Of a stretch of DNA of 39,449 nt, positions 7,326-15,001 are shown in pieces. The notes below the pieces were generated by a model, which was given only the letters and a program-made list of their open reading frames with translations, did not search any database and was not told where the DNA came from. The position numbers and the translations under genes were made by a program. The stretch comes from Acidobacteriota bacterium (lineage in GTDB: Bacteria > Acidobacteriota > Thermoanaerobaculia > Multivoradales > J023). The stretch's first letter is position 1; each line of letters begins with the position of its first letter. The stretch spans positions 1 through 39,449 of the forward strand of contig RFGL01000378.1 of the NCBI GenBank assembly GCA_003697015.1. The letters are read 5' to 3'.

Positions 7326-8704
7326 CGGGCCCCCGCCTCGCGCCCCGGAAAGAGCAGGTTGATGGTCGGCATCTCCGCCTTCTGGACGAAGAGGATCACC
7401 GTGTCCCCGGCCTCCAGCCGGTCCTTGCCGCGGGGCACGAAGACGCGCTCGCCGCGCACCACCGCGCCGACGATCACGCCGCGCGGCGGGTTGAATTCCG
7501 CCAGGGTGACGCCGGCCGCCGGACTGGCCTCGTGCAGCCGCCGTTCCAGCACCTCGGCCGCGCCGCGCTCCAGCGACACGAGGTTGGCGCTGTAGCCCTG
7601 GTCGACGTACTCCTTGATCCGCTGGTAGGCGATGGCCCGCGGCGAGACGATCTCCATCAGGCCGAGCTTGCGCCACAGGTACGAGGTCTCGCCCCGCTGC
7701 ACCAGGGCGACGACCTGCGGCACCCCGAGCTCGCGCGCCAGCAGGCTGGCCATCAGGTTGCGCTCGTCCTGGCCGGTGAGGGCGACGAAGACCTGGGCGC
7801 GGGGCACGTCTTCGGCCCGCAGCAGGGCGACGTCGGTGGCGTCGCCGTGCAGCACCTCGACGCCGGGCAGCTGGGCGGCCAGCTCCTGCGCCCGCCGCAG
7901 GTCGCGTTCGATCAACTTGACGCGCTCGACCCGGCCGTTGGCGCTCTGACCGAGGAGCGCCTGGGCGACGGTCTCGCCGGTGCGGCCGCCCCCGGCGATG
8001 ACCACCACCTTGCGATCCCGGGGTCGCGAGCTGAGCCGGCGCTCGACGTCGCCGATGACCTCGGTGGAGGCCAGGATCAGGGCGTCGTCGCCGGGCTGGG
8101 CGACGTCGTCGCCGCTGGGGACGGTCAGCTCGTCGCCGCGCTGAAACGCCACCACCAGACAGCCTTCGGGCAGCTCGATCTCGCGCAGCGGCCGTCGGGT
8201 CAAAGGCGACTGGTCGTCGAGGTGGATCTTGCGCAGCTGCACCTTGCCCTGGGCCAGATACTCCACCGCCACCGTGTTGTGGCCGAGGATGTGGTTCAGG
8301 ATGTGGGTGGTGGCGAGGAGCTGGGTGGAGAGCAGCAGGTCGGCGCCGAAGACCTCCTCATACAGTTGCCGGTGGGTGGTGATGTCCTCCGCCACGCCGA
8401 CCCGCACCACCGTCCGCTTGGCCCCCAGGCGGCGGGCGAGAACCGCCGCCGCCAGGTTGGCCTCGTCCGACGACGACACCGCCATGAAGAGGTCGCAGGT
8501 CGCCACCCGCGCCTCCTTGAGCACCGGTACGTGGGCGCCGTTGCCCCCCACCACCGCGACGTCGAGCTCCTCCTCGACCCGCGTTCGCTTGATCGGATCG
8601 ATCTCGATCACCACCACGCTGTGGCCGTGCTGGGAGAGGGTGCGGGCGAGGTGCAGCCCGACTTCGCCCACCCCCATCACCACATAACGCCGTTTGTCGT
8701 CCAT
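7322..8704 (-). CDS. trkA: TrkA potassium uptake regulator with two RCK repeats
   Basis: The cytoplasmic NAD(H)-binding gating subunit that sits under TrkH. Its 460 residues contain two RCK units. The first Rossmann motif is GVGEVGLHLA near residues 11-20 with an acidic strand end (VVVIEIDP). The second is AGGGRTGETVAQALL near 232-246 with VKLIERD. Each is followed by a TrkA_C-like domain (EIELPEGCLVVAFQRGDELTVPSG and VTLAEFNPPRGVIVGAVVRG regions are diagnostic). ATG 8704 is preceded by GGAGGA at five bases. It is the first gene of a two-gene operon, overlapping trkH by four bases. Confidence 0.95.
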   Translation of the reverse strand: MDDKRRYVVMGVGEVGLHLARTLSQHGHSVVVIEIDPIKRTRVEEELDVAVVGGNGAHVPVLKEARVATCDLFMAVSSSDEANLAAAVLARRLGAKRTVVRVGVAEDITTHRQLYEEVFGADLLLSTQLLATTHILNHILGHNTVAVEYLAQGKVQLRKIHLDDQSPLTRRPLREIELPEGCLVVAFQRGDELTVPSGDDVAQPGDDALILASTEVIGDVERRLSSRPRDRKVVVIAGGGRTGETVAQALLGQSANGRVERVKLIERDLRRAQELAAQLPGVEVLHGDATDVALLRAEDVPRAQVFVALTGQDERNLMASLLARELGVPQVVALVQRGETSYLWRKLGLMEIVSPRAIAYQRIKEYVDQGYSANLVSLERGAAEVLERRLHEASPAAGVTLAEFNPPRGVIVGAVVRGERVFVPRGKDRLEAGDTVILFVQKAEMPTINLLFPGREAGAR

Positions 8705-8743
8705 GCGCGTCCTCCGGCTCGCCGGCCACCGGCAAAGCGCCCG

Positions 8744-8749
8744 ATTCTA
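8744..8749 (-). promoter_or_regulatory. -10 element for trkA-trkH
   Basis: TAGAAT on the - strand, 39 bases before the trkA ATG. The same TAGAATC word occurs before the peptide gene and before the cyclic-nucleotide-binding gene. No convincing -35. Confidence 0.4.
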
Positions 8750-8801
8750 GCGTGAATCGCTGCCGGGGAGGCGCTCCGGGCCCGACCCCCGCCGCCCCGT
8801 A

Positions 8802-8831
8802 TTGCACCGACCTCGCCGGTAGAGGCATAAT
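8802..8831 (+). promoter_or_regulatory. Promoter for the TonB-dependent receptor
   Basis: TTGCAC (3 of 6 to TTGACA) and CATAAT (5 of 6 to TATAAT) are separated by 18 bases. They leave a leader of about 125 bases before ATG 8965. I looked in this leader for a cobalamin or other known riboswitch core and saw none. Confidence 0.4.
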
Positions 8832-8964
8832 CGCTTCGCTTGCGCGCGCGAAACGTCATCGCAACCCCCTAAGCCCGCGAGCCGGCGCCAGCGGCGCCGA
8901 CGGCCGGGCGGCATCGACGAGCGGTGCCGCGCCCGGGATGGACACAGGAGATCAGGAGGACGGC

Positions 8965-11355
8965 ATGCGAAGGAATCGACTGATCGCGATGGTGGCGCTC
9001 TGGCTGCTCGCGCTGGGGCCGGCCACGGCCCAGTCCGACGGGCGGATCGAAGGTCGCGTCACCAAGCAGGACGGCAAGGGCATCGGCGGCGTCACGGTTG
9101 TGGTCAGCGAGCTGGGCGCGGTCGAGATCACCGACAACGACGGCTCCTTCGTCTTCGAGGACGTACCCCCGGGCACCTACAACCTGAGCTACAGCCTGGG
9201 AGACAACGCCGACTCGCAGACCGTGACCGTCACCAGCGGCGCCACCGCCCAGGCCGACAAGGTGGTCGACTGGGACTACAGCTTCGCCGAGACGATCACC
9301 GTCTTCTCCGCTTCGCGGCGCCGGGAGCGCATCGTCGAGGCGCCGGCGGCGGTGACCCAGATCGACGAGGAGCAGATCGAGCGCGAAGGCTCCCACGGCC
9401 AGCTGCCGAAGCTGCTCGAGTTCAGCCCCGGCGTCGAAGCGACCCAGAGCGGCGTCTACGACTACAACTTCAATACCCGCGGCTTCAACAGCTCCCTCAA
9501 CCGCCGGGTGCAGGTGCTGGTCGACGGCCGCGATCCGTCGGTGCCCTTCCTCGCCTCGCAGGAATGGGTGACCGTCTCCCAGTACATGAACGACCTGTCC
9601 TCCGCCGAGCTGGTGCGCGGGCCGAGCTCGGCGCTCTACGGCGCCAACGCCTTCAACGGGGTGCTCAACCTGGTCACCAAGTCGCCGCGCGACAGCGCCG
9701 GCGGCGAGCTGCGGCTGACCGGCGGCGAGCTGTCGACGCAGAAGATCGAGTTCCGCTGGGCCGGTCCGGTCGGCGGCGAGTGGTACTTCAAGCTCAACGG
9801 CTCCTACCTGCAGGGCGACGACTTCTCGGTCGACCGCAACGTCACCACCGAATACGCCGGCCTGCCGCGCGAGGTGCGACCGCGGGTGGTGGACGAAAAC
9901 GAGGTCACCTTCGGCAACCTGCGCCTCGACAAGTACTTCGCCAACGGCGACTTCATCGCCATCGAAGGCGGCGTGGCGGACGCCCAGGCGCCGGCCATCC
10001 TGACCGGCATCGGCCGCTTCTCCCTGCCCTCGGTGGAGCGCTTCTGGAGCCGCTTCAACTACACCTCCGACCACTGGAACTTCCTCGCCTACTTCAACGA
10101 CCGCGACGGCGAGGAGCAGACCTCGCTGCAGTCGGGCGCCCAGACCTTCCTCTTCAGCCAGAACTACAAGTTCGAATTCCAGACCAACTGGGATTGGAAC
10201 GACGGCAAGGTCCGCCTGGTGGCCGGTGCCAGCCACAAGGAAGAGGAGATCGACACCGCCAACCCGCAGGGCATCCAGACCCTGATGTTCCAGCCGGTCG
10301 AGTCCGACGCCCAGGCCCTCTTCGCCCAGCTCGACTTCCAGATCGGCCCCAAGGTCAAGCTGGTGGTCGCCGGGCGCTACGACGAGTCGACCCTGCACGA
10401 CAACCAGTTCTCGCCCAAGGGCTCGCTGGTCTACAGCATCAACCCCAACAACACCCTGCGCTTCAGCTACAACGAGGCCTTCCAGGTCGCCAACTACTCC
10501 GAGTTCTTCCTCCAGGCGGACGCCGCGCCGCCGGTCAACCTGTCGCCCTTCGAGGCCTTCTGCGCCCCCTTCGGCGTCTCCTGCGGCTTCGGCATCAACC
10601 GGGTGCTGGCGGTGGGCAACGCGGCGCTCGACGTCGAGGAGGTCCAGAGCTTCGAGATCGGCTACACCGGCATCCTCGGCAAGAAGGCCTTCCTGACCAT
10701 CGACTACTACGACAGCTCGCTGGAGAACTTCATCACCGACCTCTTGCCCAACGTCGGCACCGCCCTCGGCCGCCTCAACCCGGCCTTCGGTCCCTACCAG
10801 CCGCCGGCGGCGTTGCCGGCGCCGGTCGCCCAGGCTCTCCTCGCCGCCCTCCAGGGTGCCCTGGGGCCGACCTTCTTCGCCCTGTCGAACAACTTCGACG
10901 GCCGCCCGGTTATCGTCGGCGCCAGCTACACCAACTTCGGCGCGGTCGACACCGACGGCATCGACTTCGGCCTCAACTACTACATCACCCCCGAATGGCG
11001 GCTGAACGTCAACTACTCGCTCTTCGACTTCAACGTCAAGCAGGACATCCCCGGCGATCCGCTACAAGCCAACGCGCCGGAGAACAGCGGCGGCATCGGC
11101 ATCGCCTACGTCGGCGACCGCTTCGACGCCTCCCTGAGCGGCCGCTTCGTCGACAGCTTCGAGTGGTTCGCCGGCCTCTTCCGCGGCACCGTGCCGTCGT
11201 ACGAGACCTTCGACCTGACCGCCAACTACCACGTCAACGACCACGTCACCGTCGGCATCAACGTCTCGAACCTCTTCGACGACGAGCACTACGAGGCCTT
11301 CGGCGGCGACCTGATCAGCCGCCGGGCCCTGGGCCACGTCGCTTTCCGCTGGTAG
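8965..11355 (+). CDS. TonB-dependent outer membrane receptor with carboxypeptidase-regulatory-like N-terminal domain
   Basis: A 796-residue outer membrane receptor driven by TonB. The signal peptide is about 1-22, with ATA before the predicted cut. Residues about 27-105 form a CarboxypepD_reg-like beta-sandwich (GRIEGRVTKQDGKGIGGVTV, then DNDGSFVFEDVPPGTYNL). The plug follows (about 115-240, with TRGF, LVDGRDPS, VRGPSSALYGANAFNGVLN). The rest is a beta-barrel of alternating aromatic strands, including INPNNTLRFSYNEAF, and ends in HVAFRW with a terminal aromatic residue. A loop holds two cysteines (FCAPFGVSCGF). ATG 8965 has AGGAGGA seven bases upstream, so in-frame codons before it are not used. 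No uptake partner genes are next to it, so the substrate is unknown; this domain layout occurs in SusC-like and siderophore-type receptors alike. Confidence 0.92.
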   Translation: MRRNRLIAMVALWLLALGPATAQSDGRIEGRVTKQDGKGIGGVTVVVSELGAVEITDNDGSFVFEDVPPGTYNLSYSLGDNADSQTVTVTSGATAQADKVVDWDYSFAETITVFSASRRRERIVEAPAAVTQIDEEQIEREGSHGQLPKLLEFSPGVEATQSGVYDYNFNTRGFNSSLNRRVQVLVDGRDPSVPFLASQEWVTVSQYMNDLSSAELVRGPSSALYGANAFNGVLNLVTKSPRDSAGGELRLTGGELSTQKIEFRWAGPVGGEWYFKLNGSYLQGDDFSVDRNVTTEYAGLPREVRPRVVDENEVTFGNLRLDKYFANGDFIAIEGGVADAQAPAILTGIGRFSLPSVERFWSRFNYTSDHWNFLAYFNDRDGEEQTSLQSGAQTFLFSQNYKFEFQTNWDWNDGKVRLVAGASHKEEEIDTANPQGIQTLMFQPVESDAQALFAQLDFQIGPKVKLVVAGRYDESTLHDNQFSPKGSLVYSINPNNTLRFSYNEAFQVANYSEFFLQADAAPPVNLSPFEAFCAPFGVSCGFGINRVLAVGNAALDVEEVQSFEIGYTGILGKKAFLTIDYYDSSLENFITDLLPNVGTALGRLNPAFGPYQPPAALPAPVAQALLAALQGALGPTFFALSNNFDGRPVIVGASYTNFGAVDTDGIDFGLNYYITPEWRLNVNYSLFDFNVKQDIPGDPLQANAPENSGGIGIAYVGDRFDASLSGRFVDSFEWFAGLFRGTVPSYETFDLTANYHVNDHVTVGINVSNLFDDEHYEAFGGDLISRRALGHVAFRW

Positions 11356-11381
11356 CACGGCCGGCGCCGTGACCGCCTCTC

Positions 11382-11409
11382 GCCCCTCCCCGCCGCGGGA
11401 GGGGCTTTT
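11382..11409 (+). terminator. Rho-independent terminator after the TonB-dependent receptor
   Basis: A perfect 9-base-pair stem, GCCCCTCCC with GGGAGGGGC, has a six-base loop CGCCGC and is directly followed by TTTT. It lies 27 bases after the stop codon. Confidence 0.88.
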
Positions 11410-11426
11410 GCGTGCGGCGGCGGCGA

Positions 11427-11456
11427 TTGACAGCGTCCGGCGGCTGGCTTTATGCT
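11427..11456 (+). promoter_or_regulatory. tRNA gene promoter
   Basis: A perfect TTGACA, an 18-base spacer and TATGCT. The predicted start lies about ten bases before the tRNA-Pro gene. This is the only perfect -35 box I found in the window, as expected for a strongly expressed stable RNA unit. Confidence 0.7.
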
Positions 11457-11474
11457 CCCCTTCCGCGTCTGCGG

Positions 11475-11551
<77 letters not shown>

Positions 11552-11608
11552 ACCGGCCATCCAGCGCCCGGCGCCGGCCGCGTCCGACCGGCCGCGACGC
11601 ACCACCGG

Positions 11609-11685
11609 CTGCCTGTAGCTCAGCTGGATAGAGCGGCGGCCTTCTAAGCCGCGGGTCGGGGGTTCGAGTCCCTCCAGGCAGGCCA
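11609..11685 (+). tRNA. tRNA-Arg (anticodon UCU)
   Basis: 77 bases with encoded CCA. The acceptor CTGCCTG pairs with CAGGCAG and the D arm is GCTCAGCTGGATAGAGC. The anticodon loop CTTCTAA gives TCT, and the T loop is TTCGAGT. It reads the AGA codon, which is rare in DNA this rich in GC. Confidence 0.96.
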
Positions 11686-11723
11686 TCCGACCGCGACGAC
11701 GCCGCGACGCGAGAACGCCACGT

Positions 11724-11800
11724 GCGCCCGTAGCTCAGCTGGATAGAGCGACGGCCTCCGGAGCCGTAGGTCAGGGGTTCGAATCCCTTCGGGCGCACCA
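11724..11800 (+). tRNA. tRNA-Arg (anticodon CCG)
   Basis: 77 bases with encoded CCA. The acceptor GCGCCCG pairs with CGGGCGC. The anticodon loop CTCCGGA gives CCG, and the T arm holds GGTTCGAATCC. It reads CGG, a frequent codon in this genome. It is the third gene of the tRNA cluster, 38 bases after the previous one, probably one transcript. Confidence 0.96.
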
Positions 11801-11844
11801 TCCTCCCCCAACGCCGCCGGCGGCGAGCGGCACGCCGCGCGCCG

Positions 11845-11853
11845 TGCTATACT
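11845..11853 (+). promoter_or_regulatory. Extended -10 promoter of the small secreted protein gene
   Basis: TGC followed by TATACT (5 of 6 to TATAAT), 43 bases before the ATG. No -35 is recognisable. This puts the next gene under its own promoter rather than the tRNA promoter. Confidence 0.55.
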
Positions 11854-11896
11854 GGCGATCTGCGACGTACGACCAACCCGTTTCCCGGGAGGCGTC

Positions 11897-12427
11897 ATGA
11901 ACCAGCGCACGATCCTCATCGCCCTCGTCCTCTCGCTGCTGCCGGCGGTCGCTTTCGGCGAGGTCTTCACCGTGGTGCTCAAGAGCGGTGCCACCTTCGA
12001 CACCCGCTACCGGCCGGTGGATGCGGAGTGGGATTCGTCGATCAGCATGATCCTGACCGACCAAGGCAACTGGATCGCCCTGCCCAAGTCCGACATCCTC
12101 GACGTCACCTCGTCGGTCGAGGAAAGCGGGTACGGCGTCCAGATCGATTCGACGACGATCCTCCTCGGCTGGACCTACAACGGCGACCTCGGGTTGGAGG
12201 AGAGCCAGGAAGAAGGCCAAGGTCAGTTCCCGCTGCCGGGCGGCCTGCCCTTCGGAGCGCGCGGCGTGGCGCCGGGACCGTACCCCATCGGCACCCCCGG
12301 CGCCGTGAGCAACACGCCGCAGCAGACCAACGCCTACACCATCCAACAATTCGTCAACGCCCCGATCGTCGGCTCGTCGGAGGCGGCCAATTCGGGGGGC
12401 ATTCCGCTCGAATACACCGTCTATTAG
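11897..12427 (+). CDS. Small secreted protein of unknown function
   Basis: A 176-residue protein that I do not recognise. It starts with a clear signal peptide (about 1-21, hydrophobic LIALVLSLLPAVAFG, then EVF). The first half has short beta-type stretches (FTVVLKSGATFDTRY, WIALPKSDILDVTSS) resembling a small all-beta domain in which a mutable positional value is tested against a default. The second half is low-complexity, rich in Gly, Pro, Gln and Asn, and likely disordered. There is no lipobox and no membrane anchor after the signal. ATG 11897 is preceded by GGGAGG at four bases. It probably acts in the periplasm. Codon use is like that of the neighbouring genes. Confidence 0.8.
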   Translation: MNQRTILIALVLSLLPAVAFGEVFTVVLKSGATFDTRYRPVDAEWDSSISMILTDQGNWIALPKSDILDVTSSVEESGYGVQIDSTTILLGWTYNGDLGLEESQEEGQGQFPLPGGLPFGARGVAPGPYPIGTPGAVSNTPQQTNAYTIQQFVNAPIVGSSEAANSGGIPLEYTVY

Positions 12428-12474
12428 TGGCTTCCCGCTCCGCCGCCGAGGCACTGAGGAGCCGGCCGGAGGCG

Positions 12475-12495
12475 GCTCACCGCCGGGAGGTGAGC
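12475..12495 (+). promoter_or_regulatory. Inverted repeat covering the ribosome binding site
   Basis: GCTCACC and GGTGAGC form a perfect 7-base-pair stem with a seven-base loop. The right arm and the loop end contain the Shine-Dalgarno sequence GGGAGGTG of the gene at 12498. If folded, the hairpin would hide the ribosome binding site. Confidence 0.4.
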
Positions 12496-12497
12496 GG

Positions 12498-12866
12498 ATG
12501 ATCAAGAAGCTCCTTGCGCCCGCACTGGCCGGCGGCTTGACCATGCCCGTGCTGATCGTCTGGCGCGGCTACCCCTGGCCCCTGGCCCTGGTCACCGCCC
12601 TGGCGGTCGGTGCGCTGGTCTTCGTCGGCCGGCGGTCCGCCGATCAGCTGCGGCGGACGATCGGCGCCCACCGCCAGCCCTGGCGAATCGAGCCGGCGGC
12701 GGATCCCTCAGCCCTGCCGGCGCAGAGCACGCCAGGGCCAGACCAGCAGCGCGGCGGCCAGCAGCAGGTGGGTGAGGCCGCCGGCGACGAGCCCGACGAG
12801 CAACAGGAAGAGCCAGCTGGAGAGGAGCCCACAGGCGAGGACCAGGCGCAGGCGAGGCGACCATGA
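12498..12866 (+). CDS. Small putative membrane protein
   Basis: A 122-residue frame. Residues 1-48 look real: a short basic N-terminus, then two hydrophobic segments (about 6-21 and 27-44) separated by RGYPWP. Residues 70-122 are an odd Glu/Gln/Gly/Pro-rich tail. That tail is exactly what appears when a Leu-rich membrane gene on the other strand is read backwards, and such a gene does lie opposite (12708-12869). A strong GGGAGGTG ribosome binding site supports the start. The stop overlaps the ATG of the HAD gene as ATGA, which supports translation through to the end. I do not recognise a family. The N-terminal half is more certain than the tail. Confidence 0.5.
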   Translation: MIKKLLAPALAGGLTMPVLIVWRGYPWPLALVTALAVGALVFVGRRSADQLRRTIGAHRQPWRIEPAADPSALPAQSTPGPDQQRGGQQQVGEAAGDEPDEQQEEPAGEEPTGEDQAQARRP

Positions 12867-12869
12867 CAT
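12708..12869 (-). CDS. DUF5670/lmo0937-like small membrane protein, antisense overlap
   Basis: A 53-residue frame starting at ATG 12869. Its SWLFLLLVGLVAGGLTHLLL stretch keeps the spacing of the lmo0937/DUF5670 family: a Trp, Gly seven residues on, the Gly-Gly pair after that, then xxHxLL and a Leu/Ala-rich second helix, ending in a basic tail (RALRRQG). There is no ribosome binding site. A TGC TACGCT element ends six bases before the ATG, which would suit a leaderless message. It lies wholly opposite the 3' half of the + strand gene at 12498 and runs into the start of the HAD gene. Family members are short inner-membrane proteins of unknown role. Either this gene or the tail of its + strand partner could be fortuitous. 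Confidence 0.45.
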   Translation of the reverse strand: MSWSPRLRLVLACGLLSSWLFLLLVGLVAGGLTHLLLAAALLVWPWRALRRQG

Positions 12870-13606
12870 GGCGGCAGCGTAGCAGAGTCGTGGGCCGTCG
12901 GCCGGCGCCGGGACGGCTGGCGGTGGTCACCTTCGACGCCACCGGCACCCTCTTCCACGCTCCGCGCCTGGGCGCGATCTACGCCGAGGTGCTGGTCCGC
13001 CACGGCCTGCTCGCCGACGAGCCGACGAGCCGTCGGACCCTGGACGCCCTGATCCCCGAAGTGTGGCGCGAGCTCGCCTGCTCGAGCGATCCGCGGCGCG
13101 ATCGCTTCGCCAGTCACCCCCGGGGTGCGCGCGGCTATTGGTACGACGTCCTGGTGCGGCTCTGCCAGCGCCTCGAGATCGGTCGCCCGAGCCCCTTCGC
13201 CGCCGCCGAGCTCTTCGACCGCTTCGCCCACGCCGGTGCCTGGGAGCTCTACGCCGACGTGGTGCCGGCCCTCGAGGGCTTGCGCCGCCGCGGCCTGCGT
13301 CTGGCGGTGATCAGCAATTGGGACGAGCGCCTGCCAGCCCTGCTGGCGCGGCTGGGGATCGGGCGCCTGCTCGAGGCGACGATCTACTCCGCTGCCGCCG
13401 GGGTGGAGAAGCCCCACCCGCTGATCTTCCAGCGTGCTCTGGCCGCGCTCCGGGTGGCGCCGGAGGAAGCGCTCCACGTCGGCGACCGGCAGCTCGAGGA
13501 CGTGGAGGGCGCCGAGGGCGCCGGCATGCACGCCTGGCGCATCGATCGCCGGCGTGCCGGCGCGCGGCTCGACGACTGGCTGGACGAGCCGGGGGCGGGG
13601 CCATGA
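12863..13606 (+). CDS. HAD-superfamily hydrolase, REG-2/HDHD3-like
   Basis: A 247-residue haloacid dehalogenase-like phosphatase with a helical cap of subfamily IA type. Motif I is TFDATGTLF with the nucleophile Asp25. The usual second Asp is Thr27, a DxT form known from the REG-2/HDHD3 group. Motif II is the Ser in VISNWD (Ser151), motif III the Lys in GVEKPHPLIF, and motif IV is GDRQLEDVEGA. Because the general acid position is changed, phosphatase activity is uncertain. ATG 12863 overlaps the previous stop (ATGA), and its own stop overlaps the next ATG in the same way, so three genes look translationally coupled. The domain begins only at about residue 19, so a GTG at 12890 is another possible start. 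Confidence 0.85.
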   Translation: MTWRQRSRVVGRRPAPGRLAVVTFDATGTLFHAPRLGAIYAEVLVRHGLLADEPTSRRTLDALIPEVWRELACSSDPRRDRFASHPRGARGYWYDVLVRLCQRLEIGRPSPFAAAELFDRFAHAGAWELYADVVPALEGLRRRGLRLAVISNWDERLPALLARLGIGRLLEATIYSAAAGVEKPHPLIFQRALAALRVAPEEALHVGDRQLEDVEGAEGAGMHAWRIDRRRAGARLDDWLDEPGAGP

Positions 13607-14040
13607 GCGCCGGCCGCTGGCTGCTGGCATTGCTCCTGGCGGTGGCGTGCAGCCGCGGTGCCGGGCCCGGCGACGAGCCGCCGCTGGAGACCGTCGACCT
13701 GCCGCCGGCGCCGGCCTTGAACCCCGAGGCCGATCCCCGTGCCCAACCGCGCGAGGAGAGGCTCGGCGGCCTGCTGCCCAACGACTTCCCCAGCGATCTG
13801 CCCCTCCACCTGCCGGCGACGGTGATCGATTTCCAGGATCTGGAAAAGGGTTGGGTGTCGGTCACCCTGGCGACCTCGGGCAAGCCCGCCGTGGTCCGCG
13901 AGGGCCTCGCCGCCGAGCTGCGGGCGCGCGGCTGGGCGGCGGGCGACGGCCGCTGGCGGAAGGGCAAGAGGGAGATCGCGCTCACGGTCGAGCCCACCCC
14001 CGGCGGCTGCCACTACCGGTACGTCTACCGCCGCTGGTGA
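13603..14040 (+). CDS. Putative lipoprotein of unknown function
   Basis: A 145-residue protein. The N-terminus is a lipoprotein-type signal, a hydrophobic run ending in LLLAVAC with Cys16 as the likely lipidated residue. The lipobox has Ala rather than Leu at -3, so it is not perfect. A Pro-rich linker follows. Then comes a compact domain (about 60-145) with LPLHLPATVIDFQDLEKG, a predicted helix VREGLAAELRARGW and a final strand pair ending YRYVYRRW. I do not recognise the family. It is coupled to the HAD gene by an ATGA overlap. Its last 16 bases overlap the 3' end of the convergent dapF. Confidence 0.7.
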   Translation: MSAGRWLLALLLAVACSRGAGPGDEPPLETVDLPPAPALNPEADPRAQPREERLGGLLPNDFPSDLPLHLPATVIDFQDLEKGWVSVTLATSGKPAVVREGLAAELRARGWAAGDGRWRKGKREIALTVEPTPGGCHYRYVYRRW

Positions 14041-14885
14041 GCGGGCCGCTCGGCCGCCGCCGCGCCGGCCGGCCCGACGCTGGCGCCGGACAGGAGCGTG
14101 CCGCGGGCCAGCAGGCGGGCGTCCCCCGCCAGGGTGGCGTCGACCAGGCCGATCCGGCCGCTCCCCGGCCGGCCGGTCACGGTCAGGACGAAGCCGCCGG
14201 CGGTGCGGGCCGCCAGCGGCCCGGTCATGCCGCGGCAGAGCAGGCCGGTGGCGGCGGCGGCCACCACCCCGGTGCCGCAGGCCAGGGTCTCCGCCTCCAC
14301 CCCCCGCTCGTAGGTGCGGATGGCCAGCCGATGCGGCGGCTCGAAGCGCACCAGGTCGACGTTGGCGCCCCCCGGGCCCAGCTCGGGATGGGCGCGCAGG
14401 ATCGGGCCGAGCCGGTCGAGAGGTGCGGCGCCGAGGTCGCCGTCCCACGGCACCACGAGATGCGGCACGCCGACGCGGAGATAAAAGCCCGACACCCGTC
14501 GCCCGGCGGCGTCCAGCCGCCGCGCCTGCGGCCGGCCGACGATCGGCGGCAGGGCGATCTCCACCCGCGTCTCATCGAGGCGCCGCGCGGCGAGGGTACC
14601 GGCATCGGTGACGAGATCGAGGCGCTCTTCTTGCCAGCCGAGGTGAAAGGCGAGCTGGGCGGCGCAGCGGCTGCCGTTCAGACACAGGGCACCGCGCCCG
14701 CCGTCGGCGTTCCAATGCCGCATCCGGGCGCCGCCGGCGGTAGGCGACAGGACGAAGACGCCGTCGGCGCCGACCGAGATGCCGCGCCGGCACCACGCCC
14801 TCACCGCCTCCGGCGACGGAATCGCCGGCGGCGCCACCAGGGCGATGAAATCGTTGCCGGCCCCCGACAGCAGGTAAAAATCCAT
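14025..14885 (-). CDS. dapF: Diaminopimelate epimerase, divergent
   Basis: Converts LL- to meso-diaminopimelate for lysine and peptidoglycan synthesis in the cytoplasm. The 286 residues hold both halves of the PLP-independent racemase fold. The N-terminal SGAGNDFI and GADGV are typical. The two catalytic cysteines are Cys68 in ALCLNG and Cys203 in ETLACGTG. The first active-site block is unusual: the family normally has CGNG after NxDGS, whereas here it reads NADGGRGALCLNGSRC. ERGVEAETLACGTG is otherwise standard. The start is ATG 14885 (MDFYLLSGAGNDF); further upstream codons fit no domain, and no strong ribosome binding site is seen at either. It converges with the lipoprotein gene, overlapping by 16 bases. 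The dap pathway neighbours are not in the window. Confidence 0.88.
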   Translation of the reverse strand: MDFYLLSGAGNDFIALVAPPAIPSPEAVRAWCRRGISVGADGVFVLSPTAGGARMRHWNADGGRGALCLNGSRCAAQLAFHLGWQEERLDLVTDAGTLAARRLDETRVEIALPPIVGRPQARRLDAAGRRVSGFYLRVGVPHLVVPWDGDLGAAPLDRLGPILRAHPELGPGGANVDLVRFEPPHRLAIRTYERGVEAETLACGTGVVAAAATGLLCRGMTGPLAARTAGGFVLTVTGRPGSGRIGLVDATLAGDARLLARGTLLSGASVGPAGAAAAERPAHQRR

Positions 14886-14966
14886 CGCTAGACACGCCCT
14901 GGAGGCGGCGCTTTCGCCGTCGCGGGGCATTGATCGAACCTGTGCATGTCAGCGATCCTGGCCTCT

Positions 14967-14997
14967 GCATTATTCACCATCCTCCTGCTGCGAGGCC
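14967..14997 (+). repeat. Dispersed hairpin repeat, copy 1
   Basis: Begins GCATTATTCACC, then CCTCCTGCTGCGAGGCC, with CCTC/GAGG able to pair. It matches the copy at 20684-20713 except for about three differences and one indel. It lies in noncoding DNA at the truncated 5' edge of the winged-helix remnant. Confidence 0.5.
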
Positions 14998-15001
14998 ATA
15001 G

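Noticed and set aside
8837-8964. Riboswitch in the leader of the TonB-dependent receptor
   Set aside because: I found no cobalamin, TPP, c-di-GMP or similar core motif, and only ordinary GC-rich stems.
9564-11372. Second long + strand frame inside the TonB-dependent receptor gene
   Set aside because: It is the +1 shadow, Arg/Pro/Gly/Gln-rich without domains. The receptor frame has signal peptide, plug and barrel.
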